This document shows positions 8,269 through 17,790 of a stretch of 32,139 bases of DNA, piece by piece (positions within the stretch are counted from its first letter, which is position 1; every line of letters begins with the position of its first letter). Under the pieces are notes generated by a model, which had not been told where the DNA came from, ran no database searches, and was given only the letters and a program-made list of their open reading frames with translations. Made by a program: the position numbers and the translations under genes. The DNA is from Nostoc sp. CMAA1605 (GTDB lineage: Bacteria; Cyanobacteriota; Cyanobacteriia; Cyanobacteriales; Nostocaceae). Location: positions 1-32,139 of the forward strand of contig NZ_PJIZ01000045.1 of the NCBI RefSeq assembly GCF_021596505.1. The letters run 5' to 3'.

Positions 8269-9465
8269 TTAGCTGACAGAGATCATACGTGGTTCGCTAG
8301 CAAAACTTTTGGTAGCTGTTAATACTTCTTGTCTTGCCCATTGATCTGCTGCCAAAATGTCATCTAAAGAGGGATTTGCACAGTTATCATGTTGATGGCG
8401 ATCGCACACCCATTCAATACAACGTGGAATGTCTAAAAATTTGATTTTCTCTTCTAGGAATAAAGCCACAGCCTGTTCATTAGCAGCATTTAACACCGCA
8501 GGCATCGAACCGCCAGCTTTACCCGCCGCATAAGCCAACTGCATACAGGGATATTTTTGGTGATCTGGTTCACGGAAGGTTAGATTACCAGCTTTGACTA
8601 AATCTAGTCTTTCCCAGTCAGTGTATATGCGTTCTGGCCAGGACATGGCATACAACAGGGGTAAACGCATATCTGGCCAGCCTAGTTGTGCTAGTACAGA
8701 AGTATCTTGTAATTCAATCAGCGAGTGAATAATGCTTTGGGGATGAATGACAATTTCAATATCTTTGTAATCTAAACCAAATAAAAAATGTGCTTCGATG
8801 ACTTCCAAACCCTTATTCATCAAAGTGGCAGAATCAACGGTGATTTTTCTGCCCATTGACCAGTTAGGATGTTTGAGAGCATCAGCAACCGTCACTTCTG
8901 CTAACTTTTCTACTGGCCAGTCTCGGAATGCTCCTCCCGAAGCTGTGAGTAAAATTCGCCGCAGGCCGCCTTGAGGTACGCCTTGGAGACATTGGAAAAT
9001 CGCCGAATGCTCAGAATCAGCCGGGAGTAATTTAACACCGTGTTTTTCTATTAGTGGTAAAACTACTGGGCCACCAGCAATCAGGGTTTCTTTATTGGCT
9101 AAAGCGATATCTTTACCAGCTTCAATGGCGGCGATAGTTGGCAGCAACCCTGCACAACCCACAATACCAGTCACCACCGTTTCCGCATCACCATAGCGAG
9201 CAACTTCGATGACCCCAGCCTCACCACCGAGTAAAATTGGTTGGGGATCAAGGTCTTGTAAGGCTGCTTTGAGTGCTGGGAGTTTTTCGGCGGCGGAAAT
9301 AGCGGCTATTTGTGGTCGAAATTGCCGAATTTGGGCGGCGAGCATTTCTACATTGCTCCCAGCTGCTAAACCCACAATCCGAAATTGATCTGGGTGCTGA
9401 GTAACAATATCTAAAGTTTGCGTACCGATAGAGCCGGTAGAACCAACAAGAGTTATAGCTTTCAC
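8269..9465 (-). CDS. dxr: 1-deoxy-D-xylulose 5-phosphate reductoisomerase
   Basis: The protein has 398 residues, the usual length. It converts 1-deoxy-D-xylulose 5-phosphate to 2-C-methyl-D-erythritol 4-phosphate with NADPH, the committed step of the MEP isoprenoid pathway, which supplies carotenoids, phytol and quinone tails. The NADPH-binding motif [16 protein letters not shown] is at residues 5-20. The catalytic/metal motif [17 protein letters not shown] and the signature [20 protein letters not shown] follow mid-protein, then [14 protein letters not shown]. The start is a GTG. It appears monocistronic: a possible terminator follows, and the gene upstream is divergent. Confidence 0.97.
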   Translation of the reverse strand: MKAITLVGSTGSIGTQTLDIVTQHPDQFRIVGLAAGSNVEMLAAQIRQFRPQIAAISAAEKLPALKAALQDLDPQPILLGGEAGVIEVARYGDAETVVTGIVGCAGLLPTIAAIEAGKDIALANKETLIAGGPVVLPLIEKHGVKLLPADSEHSAIFQCLQGVPQGGLRRILLTASGGAFRDWPVEKLAEVTVADALKHPNWSMGRKITVDSATLMNKGLEVIEAHFLFGLDYKDIEIVIHPQSIIHSLIELQDTSVLAQLGWPDMRLPLLYAMSWPERIYTDWERLDLVKAGNLTFREPDHQKYPCMQLAYAAGKAGGSMPAVLNAANEQAVALFLEEKIKFLDIPRCIEWVCDRHQHDNCANPSLDDILAADQWARQEVLTATKSFASEPRMISVS

Positions 9466-9893
9466 AATTGCTTAAGAATTTACAGCTAACTCCCACTATA
9501 AATTGCCACGTACTCATTCAGAACAGCGATCGCAACAATTCGTACTGTCTTTCGTATGATAAATTTACTACCATAAATACGCAAACTTAGTATATCAAAA
9601 TACTAAATAGGTCATTATCCATGCTTAAAATGATAAAAATGTTTAAGAATTTCTATAAGTATCACTGTGGCATTAAATTTACATAAATTTTCTTTGTCAA
9701 GTCGGATACTTAGGAGGGGATTGGGGATTGGGGATTGGGGACTGGGGATTGGGGATTGGGGACAAGGTAGACAAAGTAGAATTTATCTCCTAACTCATTA
9801 CTCAGCACTCATTACTCAGCACTCAGCACTCACCACTCACCACTATAAAATTTGAATTTTAAATTTTGAATTTTGAATTCGGAGCAAAGTGAC
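9466..9893. other. Divergent intergenic region with repeats
   Basis: This gap separates dxr (-) from the glycosyltransferase block (+). It holds AT-rich DNA (9540-9710) that probably carries the dxr promoter, the inverted copy of the composite STRR (9714-9845), and a TTTGAATTTT-type direct repeat (9850-9880) before the first glycosyltransferase. Confidence 0.7.
9714..9845. repeat. Composite STRR, copy 2 (inverted relative to copy 1)
   Basis: Read on the minus strand it shows TGAGTGC/TGAGTAA heptamers, then the spacer TTAGGAGATAAATTCTAC, then TTGTC and a CCCCAAT/CCCCAGT array. The order and spacer match copy 1 at 1412-1650. One difference is an extra TTTGTCTAC-like insertion before TTGTC. Confidence 0.85.
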
Positions 9894-11186
9894 GTGACGA
9901 CAGTTCAGATATTAATTAGAAAAGTTTTGTGGAAAAATCATATTTTCTTCCCCGTATTAATGTGGTTTCTCAGTCGAGTCATTATCTGGACAACAATGTT
10001 GTTAATTACACCAACATTATTTTCGTCAATTCATTGGCATTGGGGTATTTTTGATGCTTGGGATGGTGTACACTATCGAGCGATCGCCACTACTGGTTAC
10101 GAATTTGTCAATGATGGTAAACAACACAATTTAGCTTTTTTTCCCTTGTTTCCCTTCTCTATCAAGTTATTAATGCAGTTGGGGTTATCCTTTGAAGTTG
10201 CAGGATTATTAATTAATAACTTGGCATTTTTAGCTGCCCTGTACTGTTTATACTTATGGTTAAAGGAATTTTACGGTATAAGAGTCGCTCAGTGGGGTAC
10301 AGCTATCCTGTGTTGGTATCCTGCTTCGATGTTTACGGGGGTAATTTATACCGAGGGACTGTACTTATTTCTGAGTACAGCCACTTTAAGAGCCTTTGAT
10401 ACAAAACAGTATAGCTGGATGGCGATTTGGGGAGCAATGGCCACAGCGACGCGTCCGACAGGGTTAGCGTTAATACCTGCTTTGATTATGGCAGCAATTA
10501 AAGAACGGAGAAATGCGATCGCTTATCTCGCGAGTTTAGCCACTGCCACCGGAGTATTATTATTTAGTCTTTACTGTACTATCCGCTTTCATGATCCCCT
10601 AGCCTTTATTGCAGCACAGCGCGGTTGGCGGCCTTCCTTGGGATTTGATTGGCAAGGATGGTTAAATATGGTTATGCAAATTGTTGTAGGTGAGAAAAAC
10701 TGGCAATTTGGTTGGGTAAAGGCTACATCAGGCTGGATTAATGATCCCTGGCATCCGCTAATTTTTATATTACTGAGTATCGGTGCTTATTGTTTATACC
10801 ATTTCCGTAAGTCTTGGATTGCTGTTAACTTAGCCTATGGTTTTTACACCCTAGTTTTATTACTGCTAATTTGGACAGATACCAATTTAATGAATCAAAT
10901 ACTCAATGCTTTTATGGTGTTGGGTGGTATTTACTGTTTGTGGTGTTGTCGTCAACAACTCACCCCAGTCACTTTGATGTATGGTTTTTGCGGTGTGGGC
11001 TTATTGTTAGCTTCCGGTGGTACTATTTCCCTCAGTCGTCTTGCCTATGGGATTGTACCCTTGAATGTCGCAATGGGTCTATTAGTTTCTCGTCATCCGC
11101 GTTTGGGATCTTTCACCTTGGGTTTATTCGTCGCCTTACTTGCTAAACTCGCTGTGGGATTTGCTCAAGAACAATGGGTAGGTTAA
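9894..11186 (+). CDS. PIG-V-like membrane mannosyl/glycosyltransferase, paralog 1
   Basis: A polytopic membrane protein of about 430 residues with roughly ten hydrophobic segments. Its family-defining loops are FDAWDGVHYRAIATTGY near the first lumenal/periplasmic loop, FFPLFPFSI, VIYTEGLYLFLS and MATATRPTGLAL. These match the PIG-V glycosyltransferase family, which uses polyprenyl-phosphate sugar donors. The frame extends to a TTG at 9873, but GTG 9894 has a GGAG site 9 nt upstream and is preferred. It is followed by two relatives in the same direction. It probably glycosylates a lipid or cell-surface glycan; donor and acceptor are unknown. Confidence 0.8.
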   Translation: MTTVQILIRKVLWKNHIFFPVLMWFLSRVIIWTTMLLITPTLFSSIHWHWGIFDAWDGVHYRAIATTGYEFVNDGKQHNLAFFPLFPFSIKLLMQLGLSFEVAGLLINNLAFLAALYCLYLWLKEFYGIRVAQWGTAILCWYPASMFTGVIYTEGLYLFLSTATLRAFDTKQYSWMAIWGAMATATRPTGLALIPALIMAAIKERRNAIAYLASLATATGVLLFSLYCTIRFHDPLAFIAAQRGWRPSLGFDWQGWLNMVMQIVVGEKNWQFGWVKATSGWINDPWHPLIFILLSIGAYCLYHFRKSWIAVNLAYGFYTLVLLLLIWTDTNLMNQILNAFMVLGGIYCLWCCRQQLTPVTLMYGFCGVGLLLASGGTISLSRLAYGIVPLNVAMGLLVSRHPRLGSFTLGLFVALLAKLAVGFAQEQWVG

Positions 11187-11289
11187 TAATTTGCATTTCT
11201 ATCTTTGATCATTGATTGATAAAATCAAACATAACTCAAAGTTATTCCTAAATTATCAGGATAATGATTTATTATTGGTTGATAAATCA

Positions 11290-12663
11290 ATGAATAAAAA
11301 GAAATATGTATTGTTCGCCTTACCTTTAATTATATTTTCTGGATTTTTATTTTGTACTATCCTGGGAATGTTATTAAATCCAGAATCCTTCTATAAATTT
11401 TTCTCACCTACACAGTTATACAGGGCAATTCCACCACAACTACCTCATAGAAGTTACTACTGGGATGTAGAACATTACGCCGCATTGGCTATCAATCCTA
11501 GTTGTAATGCTTTTTATCCTCTTTGGCCTTTTATTATTCGGAGCTTATTTCATCCCCAGAATATAGAACAAGCAGCACACTACTTTCTAGTAGTAGCGAA
11601 TTTTCTATCTTTTATTGGGATTTTTGCGCTTTTTTGGGTTTTTAACATAGCTTTCAAGAGAGTAAGTTTAGCTTTCTTATTAGTTCTGGCATATTCTGTG
11701 AACCCTATGGCTATATTTCGTTTTATAGGTTACACCGAAAGTTTATTTGCGCTATTGAGTACATTATTTATCTGGGTTTGCTTACCTAGATTAAAAATTA
11801 ATCAAAATATTAAACTGTGCTTAATTTTTATGCTGACATTTTTGTTGGCTTTAACTAGACCTGTACTTATTCAAATATGTTTTTCTTCTCTTGCTACTTT
11901 AGGAACTATTGTGTATATACAATACCTCCAAGAAAAACAGAGTTTGGGAGGTAGTATATTCACTATCATCAGTCAGCATTTATATGAGATTAAACTAACT
12001 ATTAATATTTGGATATCAGCATTATTAGGCTACTCTGTCTATGGTAGTTTTTGTCTAATTAACCGAGGGGATTTTCTGGCTCCGTTTCAAGATCAAAAAC
12101 TGTGGGGTAAGAGTCTAGGACTGCATTTAGAACTTTTATTCACCCCAAAATCATTACTATTTGATTTGTTAGCTCTTTACTTACCTTTTATAGTTTTGTT
12201 TTTGGCTATTATCTGTGTATATTTAGAAATTTATCAAAAAAGCATACCATTTTTTATTCCCCAATCTCGACTATGGAACATTCTCTTTATCTACCCGCCA
12301 TTATTAGTTATTTTATATATATTTAATTTACTGAAATATCACAAAGTTAGACATGATGAATATATTAAGCAATTGATGAATAATAATTATGTTTCTTTCC
12401 TCAATGAAAACTATATTTTTTGGTTTTCTATCTATTTTACTATTATTCACTGTATCATTGTATTTTTTACGCAAGACCGTCTTTTTAGTTTAGGTAGATT
12501 TATATTTGCTTTACCTTTTTTCTTTATAGCAGTTGGCTATACATATCGTTATCTAATACCAAAAAATAAAGGCTATGATGCTATATTTATCTTTATTTTT
12601 GTCTCTGCAATTGCTTTGATTGAACAATGGTATAATTACGGACAAGATAAATGGTTAGGTTGA
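11290..12663 (+). CDS. PIG-V-like membrane glycosyltransferase, divergent paralog 2
   Basis: About 457 residues from the ATG at 11290 (MNKKKYVLFALPLII). The frame continues upstream to a TTG at 11212, but that extension is polar and lacks a clear ribosome binding site. It is polytopic, with the family loops SYYWDVEHYAALA, AFYPLWPFIIRSLF, YTESLFALLST and ALTRPVLIQI. These correspond to the DWDGxHY, FFPLFP, YTEGLYL and ATRPTG blocks of its neighbours, but are clearly diverged. It ends GQDKWLG, like the QEQWVG end of paralog 1. Strongly AT-rich, with many rare-looking A/T-ending codons. The acceptor substrate has probably changed. Confidence 0.75.
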   Translation: MNKKKYVLFALPLIIFSGFLFCTILGMLLNPESFYKFFSPTQLYRAIPPQLPHRSYYWDVEHYAALAINPSCNAFYPLWPFIIRSLFHPQNIEQAAHYFLVVANFLSFIGIFALFWVFNIAFKRVSLAFLLVLAYSVNPMAIFRFIGYTESLFALLSTLFIWVCLPRLKINQNIKLCLIFMLTFLLALTRPVLIQICFSSLATLGTIVYIQYLQEKQSLGGSIFTIISQHLYEIKLTINIWISALLGYSVYGSFCLINRGDFLAPFQDQKLWGKSLGLHLELLFTPKSLLFDLLALYLPFIVLFLAIICVYLEIYQKSIPFFIPQSRLWNILFIYPPLLVILYIFNLLKYHKVRHDEYIKQLMNNNYVSFLNENYIFWFSIYFTIIHCIIVFFTQDRLFSLGRFIFALPFFFIAVGYTYRYLIPKNKGYDAIFIFIFVSAIALIEQWYNYGQDKWLG

Positions 12664-12774
12664 GAAATCACTGATTTGATGGTGTAGTCAAGATAAATGA
12701 ACAACAGAATGCGTATAATAAAACCGACTGATTTATCAATTATTTATGAATAACTAATTTTATCAATAAAATAA

Positions 12775-14034
12775 ATGATTAAAAATAATTATATTTTTAG
12801 CAATGATTGGTTATTTGTGATCGGAATTTGGTTATTTAGCAGATTCTTTATAATTATTGCTATGTTGGGAATTGCACCCTTACTACCTGCACCAAACAAC
12901 GGCATAGCTGCAACTTTAGATTGGGACGTTTTTTCTGCCTTTGATAGTGTTCATTATGAAAAGGTAGCAATCCAAGGTTATGGTTATTCAGTCATAAATC
13001 AAGACTATTCAGTTGTATTTTTTCCTCTATTTCCTCTGATATTAAGAGGATTAATTATTTTGGGTTTACCATTTAAATTGGCAGGCACATTACTAAATAA
13101 TTTAGCTTTTTTATGGTCACTAATTGTATTATTCTCTTGGATAAATAATTGCTATGGCATTAAAGTTGCAAGATGGGTATTGGCTGTAATGACTTTCTTT
13201 CCTATGTCATTATTCGGCACAGTAATTTATACAGAAGGATTATATTTATTGTTGAGTACAGCAACTTTAAAAGCTTTTGATCAAAGAAAATATGTTCAAA
13301 TGGCTATTTGGGGTGCTATGGCTACAGCCACTCGCCCGACAGGAATCGCTTTAATATTATCGTTATTGATCGTATCCTTCAAGGAAAGTAGAGGTATCAA
13401 AGCCTATATTTTCAGTTTAGCCAGTGGTATTGGCATATTCCTATACAGTATATACTGTCAAATTAAATTTGGCGATTTTTTAGCATTTGTTCACGCACAA
13501 AAAGCATGGCGGACTGAATTGGGATTCCGATGGCAAAGTTGGTTAAAGATACTGATGCAGATAATTATAGGCCCGGTAAATGTCAAGTCTGGATATATTA
13601 AAGATCCTTGGTATCCACTGCTGTTTTTGAGTTTGATCATTATCGCTTATTTATTATGGTATTTCCGTAAACGTTTAGGTTCTCTCAAAGTAGATTATGC
13701 GTTTTTCATCTTAATATTATTAGCCTGGTTATTAGCGGGAGATCCTTTAATTAATGTGGGAATAGTCTTGGGAGGTGGTTACTTATTATGGCACTTACGT
13801 TCTCAACTCCTCTCAATAATTTTTGTTTACGGTTGTTGCGGTTTGGGACTAATTTTTGCATCTGGGGGAACTATATCCATGAATCGCATCGCTTACGGTA
13901 TAGTATCACTCAGCATTGCTTTGGGGATGTTGCTATCTCGCTATTCTCGTTGGGGATATGCCGCTATGGCGTTTTTTACCATACTTTTAATTACTTTTTC
14001 TATACGATTTTCACAAAATCTATGGGTAGCTTAA
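12775..14034 (+). CDS. PIG-V-like membrane mannosyl/glycosyltransferase, paralog 3
   Basis: 419 residues and polytopic. Motifs are FSAFDSVHYEKVAIQGYGY, VVFFPLFPLILRGL, VIYTEGLYLLLSTATLKAFD and ATATRPTGIAL; the last three are nearly identical to paralog 1, so these two are the closer pair. It keeps the acidic residues and the TRPTG loop expected of an active transferase. The ATG at 12775 begins MIKNNYIFSNDWLF. It ends FSQNLWVA. It is convergent with the GT39 gene, with only 23 bp between stops and no obvious terminator in the gap. Confidence 0.8.
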   Translation: MIKNNYIFSNDWLFVIGIWLFSRFFIIIAMLGIAPLLPAPNNGIAATLDWDVFSAFDSVHYEKVAIQGYGYSVINQDYSVVFFPLFPLILRGLIILGLPFKLAGTLLNNLAFLWSLIVLFSWINNCYGIKVARWVLAVMTFFPMSLFGTVIYTEGLYLLLSTATLKAFDQRKYVQMAIWGAMATATRPTGIALILSLLIVSFKESRGIKAYIFSLASGIGIFLYSIYCQIKFGDFLAFVHAQKAWRTELGFRWQSWLKILMQIIIGPVNVKSGYIKDPWYPLLFLSLIIIAYLLWYFRKRLGSLKVDYAFFILILLAWLLAGDPLINVGIVLGGGYLLWHLRSQLLSIIFVYGCCGLGLIFASGGTISMNRIAYGIVSLSIALGMLLSRYSRWGYAAMAFFTILLITFSIRFSQNLWVA

Positions 14035-14057
14035 AAGTAAAGATGTAAACATATCAA

Positions 14058-15608
14058 TTAATTGCTTACTGGTGCAATCAGAGTAAAGTCTCCGGCTGTA
14101 CCCAGTGATTGATTATCTTTTACATTAATGCTATTCAAAGTTGTATTATCTAAAAGTAAATAGGAATCATTAGGCAAAAATTGTGGTAAGTCTGATTTTT
14201 TTACAGGTATTACTCTACAGTCACAGTAAAAATCTAAGCTGGGACGACCATAAGCAAAAGAAGTGTAGATTTTTGTCCCTGGTTGAACATGGTTGCGAAT
14301 TAATTCCGCTACTGGTTTGACGGGAAAAGCTTCGTTTAATTCCCATATCCAAGATTTGGAAGTCATAAGTAACATTAAAACCAAATACATTCCGATAAAT
14401 AACACAGGAATGAAACGACGATCGCTCCTACTCACTAGCCATGCTACACTACCCATACTCACGGCTAAAACCATGCTCATTACTATTAGCACAGGTTGAG
14501 GATCATTCGCGGCGAAATAAATGCAACCTCCCATCCCTGCAATAGATAGAATAGCAAATATGATTGTCCAAACTCTCTTTTGCAGATGTTGCTTTTCCCA
14601 AACTTCACTGATTTTCGCCCCAACTGCTAAGGCTAAAAATGGATATACAGGTATGACATACCAAGGAAGTTTAGTTGGCATTAAGGAAATAGTGCCTAAA
14701 TAAACTATTGTTCCTACCAACACTAAACTTCCCCAAGCCGTATGACGTTGTTTCCCAGCTAAATATAACCCTCCAGGGAGAAATAACAACCAGGGAAAAC
14801 CATATTTAAGAATTTCGATGAAATAATACCAAGGCGAACCTGTATTTCCCTCAACAGTTTGTACGAGTCGGTTAAAGGTTTGGTTTTGTAAGTTGATTTG
14901 TAAAAAACTATTGCCATAATGCAGCCACTGTGCAGTGTACCATGCGATCGCAGGCAGACTACCTAATAAGATTCCCACCCATAAATAAGGATTTTGCCAC
15001 CATTTCCATTGTCGATTGATGATGAGAAATAGACCAATAATTCCCCCCAATAGTAAAACTATCATCCCTTTAGTCAGGGTAATTAGTCCCAAACCCAAGC
15101 CTACACCTAACCCGTAGCGGAGGTTTTTTCGCGCCTGGAATAAACAAAACAGTGCTAGCAAGAAAAAAGTCACTAGCGTACCGTCTAACATGGCTAATCT
15201 ACCGTGACGGACTACAGGTAGCATTGTCATGTACACTAAAGCCGCAAATACAGCAGGTAAATTACGCCCGAAAATTAATCTTCCCAAGGAAAACAGCAAA
15301 GGTACACCCAAAGCTGTCAACACCGCACCTGGTAAACGTGTTGTCCATTCACTCACACCTACTGTAGAATAAGCCCCAGCAATGAGTGTATGTATCAAAG
15401 GTGGCTTATTATGATAAGGCTCCCCCCCTAGCGTTGGATACAGCCAACCCATAGAATCAATAGGCGATCGCCAAATTTCACGGGCTACTTGTGCTATTGT
15501 TCCCTCATCCCAATCACGCAGGGGTAAATTACCTAAGCAAATTAACCACAGTAACAGCGATAATGCGGATAAAGTTAATAGCCATTCTTTTTCTTGGAAT
15601 GGACGCAT
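14058..15608 (-). CDS. GT39/ArnT-like membrane glycosyltransferase
   Basis: 516 residues. The N-terminal catalytic loop LRDWDEGTIAQVAREI carries the acidic pair expected of PMT/ArnT-type (GT-C) transferases. It is followed by PTLGGEPYHNKPPLIHTLI and TTRLPGAVLTALGVPLLF, and about ten further membrane segments. The C-terminal soluble part (about 410-516) is short. It transfers a sugar from a polyprenyl phosphate donor to a lipid or protein acceptor on the outer face of the plasma membrane. Convergent orientation with the PIG-V block suggests a shared envelope-glycan theme but not co-transcription. Confidence 0.88.
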   Translation of the reverse strand: MRPFQEKEWLLTLSALSLLLWLICLGNLPLRDWDEGTIAQVAREIWRSPIDSMGWLYPTLGGEPYHNKPPLIHTLIAGAYSTVGVSEWTTRLPGAVLTALGVPLLFSLGRLIFGRNLPAVFAALVYMTMLPVVRHGRLAMLDGTLVTFFLLALFCLFQARKNLRYGLGVGLGLGLITLTKGMIVLLLGGIIGLFLIINRQWKWWQNPYLWVGILLGSLPAIAWYTAQWLHYGNSFLQINLQNQTFNRLVQTVEGNTGSPWYYFIEILKYGFPWLLFLPGGLYLAGKQRHTAWGSLVLVGTIVYLGTISLMPTKLPWYVIPVYPFLALAVGAKISEVWEKQHLQKRVWTIIFAILSIAGMGGCIYFAANDPQPVLIVMSMVLAVSMGSVAWLVSRSDRRFIPVLFIGMYLVLMLLMTSKSWIWELNEAFPVKPVAELIRNHVQPGTKIYTSFAYGRPSLDFYCDCRVIPVKKSDLPQFLPNDSYLLLDNTTLNSINVKDNQSLGTAGDFTLIAPVSN

Positions 15609-16560
15609 ATCAAAAACTTAAGATAATGTTGTGAGCAATCCTTGGTAAGTAATCAGTAACTAAAAACACAATTTGGCACATTTGAATTATCTCTGATATG
15701 TATGAATTAGTCTTTACAGTTTAAACTTTTGGTAAACAAATTTCAGTAATTTTACTGTAACAATATATATTTAATTTTAATATTAATAATGTAGGGCATA
15801 AAATAAATTAGCAATAGCAAATAAAAAAGTATCTAGTCATTTACCTCTTAATATTCAAATTGTCCTTCTTTGAAAATAAGATTCAAATTCAATATTTAAT
15901 AACATGATCTCTCATCAAGGATGAAAAGAGTATATAGATGAACTTATAAAAAGCTCTTCCTTATGAGAAACTATTTTAGTCAGAGTCTAGTCTACCTGCT
16001 CGATAGAGTCTAACTGAGACAACAAGCCACCAAAAACTTAATTTTTTCTTTCAAAGGTAAAAATGGTATTCAATATTAAAATGTGTATCATCACTAGTAG
16101 TTGTATAAAAATTCCAACAGCTAAAATGTTTAGCCTGAATAAACATTTTGAATAACTGACATTGAGAAAAATCTACACACTAATATAGTTGTGAAATTCA
16201 TAACATAAGTTTACTTAATCCTTTAAATTGTATACTAAACCACTTAAGTGACTGTAATTATATCTAAACGTTCAGTAAAGCTAATGAAATCTTTCATTAC
16301 TCCTTGAGTGAATTTAGCTAGTATTCAAAGGTATCAAATATTCTAGAGTCGCTATAGGAAATCAGTATATAAATTTAAATGCTATTACCTAAAGCTGAAG
16401 CTCAAGATCCCAGGGTGTAGATTCTTAATTTCTGTGAATTCGTATTCAAAGTTTCAGGATTATCCGATATTTTCTGCGTATCCAAATATTGGGTTGTAAA
16501 TGTGTTAAAAATCACCATCACATTAGGGTTTGATGGTTGTTACCTTGGAGGAGCTAGGAA
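15609..16560. other. Long AT-rich intergenic region (952 bp)
   Basis: No ORF with coding character is seen on either strand. It separates two divergent genes and must hold their promoters. A 7-bp inverted repeat lies just before the deacetylase ribosome binding site (separate entry). I see no transposon ends or RNA gene with confidence. Confidence 0.5.
16514..16537 (+). promoter_or_regulatory. Inverted repeat in the deacetylase 5' leader
   Basis: ACCATCA (16514-16520) and TGATGGT (16531-16537) are perfect 7-bp inverted repeats with a 10-nt loop. They end 9 nt before the GGAGGAG ribosome binding site (16547-16553). This could be an operator or an RNA hairpin affecting translation; the role is inferred only from position. 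Confidence 0.45.
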
Positions 16561-17475
16561 GTGGAAAACAATAAGTCGTTGCTATGGCCACAGGGAATAT
16601 TAATTGCTCTGTTTGCTTTAAGTGCCAGTTTGAGTGTTGGTTTGATGATGTTAGTAAAACCCAACACATCTGATGGTGAGAGTAGACACAGCATTGATTT
16701 CAGCAATGTACCGACATCAGCCGCTAAACCAGGAACTCAAAAGCGAATTGAAAGCTTAAAAACAATGATGCTGAATAGTTGGCAGCAACAAGCACAAGCT
16801 AAGGGAATTTCTGCTTTACCTCCACGCTTCCAAGGAGCCGTGATTAAATCAGCAACTCTCGGTAAAGAACAAAAAGTAATTGCTTTAACTTTTGATGATG
16901 GCCCTTGGCCTGAATCAACAGGACAAGTATTAGATATTCTTAAAGAAAACAACGTTAAAGGTACATTCTTTGTTGTTGGGAGAAACGTCAAGGAGTATCC
17001 TGATATACTCAAGCGTGTAGCTGCCGAGGGTCATGTCATTGGTAATCACACTTGGCATCATTGGTATCATGCAATGAATCCCCAATTAGCTGCTTATGAA
17101 GTAACTAAAACAACAGAGTTAATTTATCAGATTACTGGTGTGAAACCGACTTTATTTAGACCACCAGGGGGAATTATGAACAACGGGGTGGCGGCTTATG
17201 CCAAAAATAATAAATACGCGATTATTATGTGGTCGTCAGATTCCGTTGACTATTCACAACCCAGCGTACCCAGATTAATTAACAATGTTTTTAGCCTAGC
17301 CAGACCTGGCGGTATTGTCTTGATGCACGATGGCGGTGGGAATCGTTCTAAAACTATCCAAGCTTTACCAGAAATTATTGCTAAGTTTCGCAGTCAAGGT
17401 TATAGCTTTGTAACAGTTCCAGAGTTATTGGAATTGCAAGAAAAAGCCCAGAAGGTGGCAGCAAAGAAGAAATAA
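16561..17475 (+). CDS. Membrane-anchored polysaccharide deacetylase (NodB domain, CE4)
   Basis: 304 residues. The start is a GTG with a strong GGAGGAG site. Residues about 9-32 form a single membrane anchor, followed by a ~75-residue linker. The NodB domain shows all five CE4 motifs: LTFDDGPW (catalytic base Asp and metal Asp), GNHTWHH (zinc His pair), RPPGG, IMWSSDSVD and IVLMHDG. It should remove N- or O-acetyl groups from peptidoglycan or an extracellular polysaccharide, outside the plasma membrane. No residue of the active site appears to be missing. A terminator lies about 180 bp downstream. Confidence 0.93.
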   Translation: MENNKSLLWPQGILIALFALSASLSVGLMMLVKPNTSDGESRHSIDFSNVPTSAAKPGTQKRIESLKTMMLNSWQQQAQAKGISALPPRFQGAVIKSATLGKEQKVIALTFDDGPWPESTGQVLDILKENNVKGTFFVVGRNVKEYPDILKRVAAEGHVIGNHTWHHWYHAMNPQLAAYEVTKTTELIYQITGVKPTLFRPPGGIMNNGVAAYAKNNKYAIIMWSSDSVDYSQPSVPRLINNVFSLARPGGIVLMHDGGGNRSKTIQALPEIIAKFRSQGYSFVTVPELLELQEKAQKVAAKKK

Positions 17476-17790
17476 CTCATCATATTGTTAATTAATCAGC
17501 AATAAATGAAGTAATAGACTTTGCTATCATAGTTTTCACCTTATAATTTATCTTTTTATAACTAGTAAATTAACAGATTAAGGGGCCAATACTAGCAAAG
17601 CATATCTTGGTTTTAATTGTTATCAACACTCTACCAGTATTGATATTTCTACACAGTAAAGCCCGACTCTAAAAAAGTTGGGCTTTTTTTGGATTCCCTT
17701 CAAACTGCATAAAATAATTAAGATAACCAGCGTTAGGGGTGAAGCGATCGCTATGAATCCAAACTGACATCAGGAAGGTTACTCTAACGT
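17476..17790. other. Intergenic region containing a possible small RNA and a terminator
   Basis: No ORF. A TTATAAT box near 17541-17547 with a weak upstream -35 (CTTTGC, 17-bp spacing) could start a ~135-nt transcript ending at the strong terminator (17658-17690). CAATACT/AGTATTG can form a further stem inside. It may also simply be the 3' UTR of the deacetylase mRNA. Confidence 0.35.
17658..17690 (+). terminator. Rho-independent terminator
   Basis: AAGCCCGACT pairs with AGTTGGGCTT (one G-T pair) across a short A-rich loop, followed by seven T's. It is a strong intrinsic terminator on the plus strand, and the symmetrical A run allows weaker function on the other strand. Confidence 0.9.
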
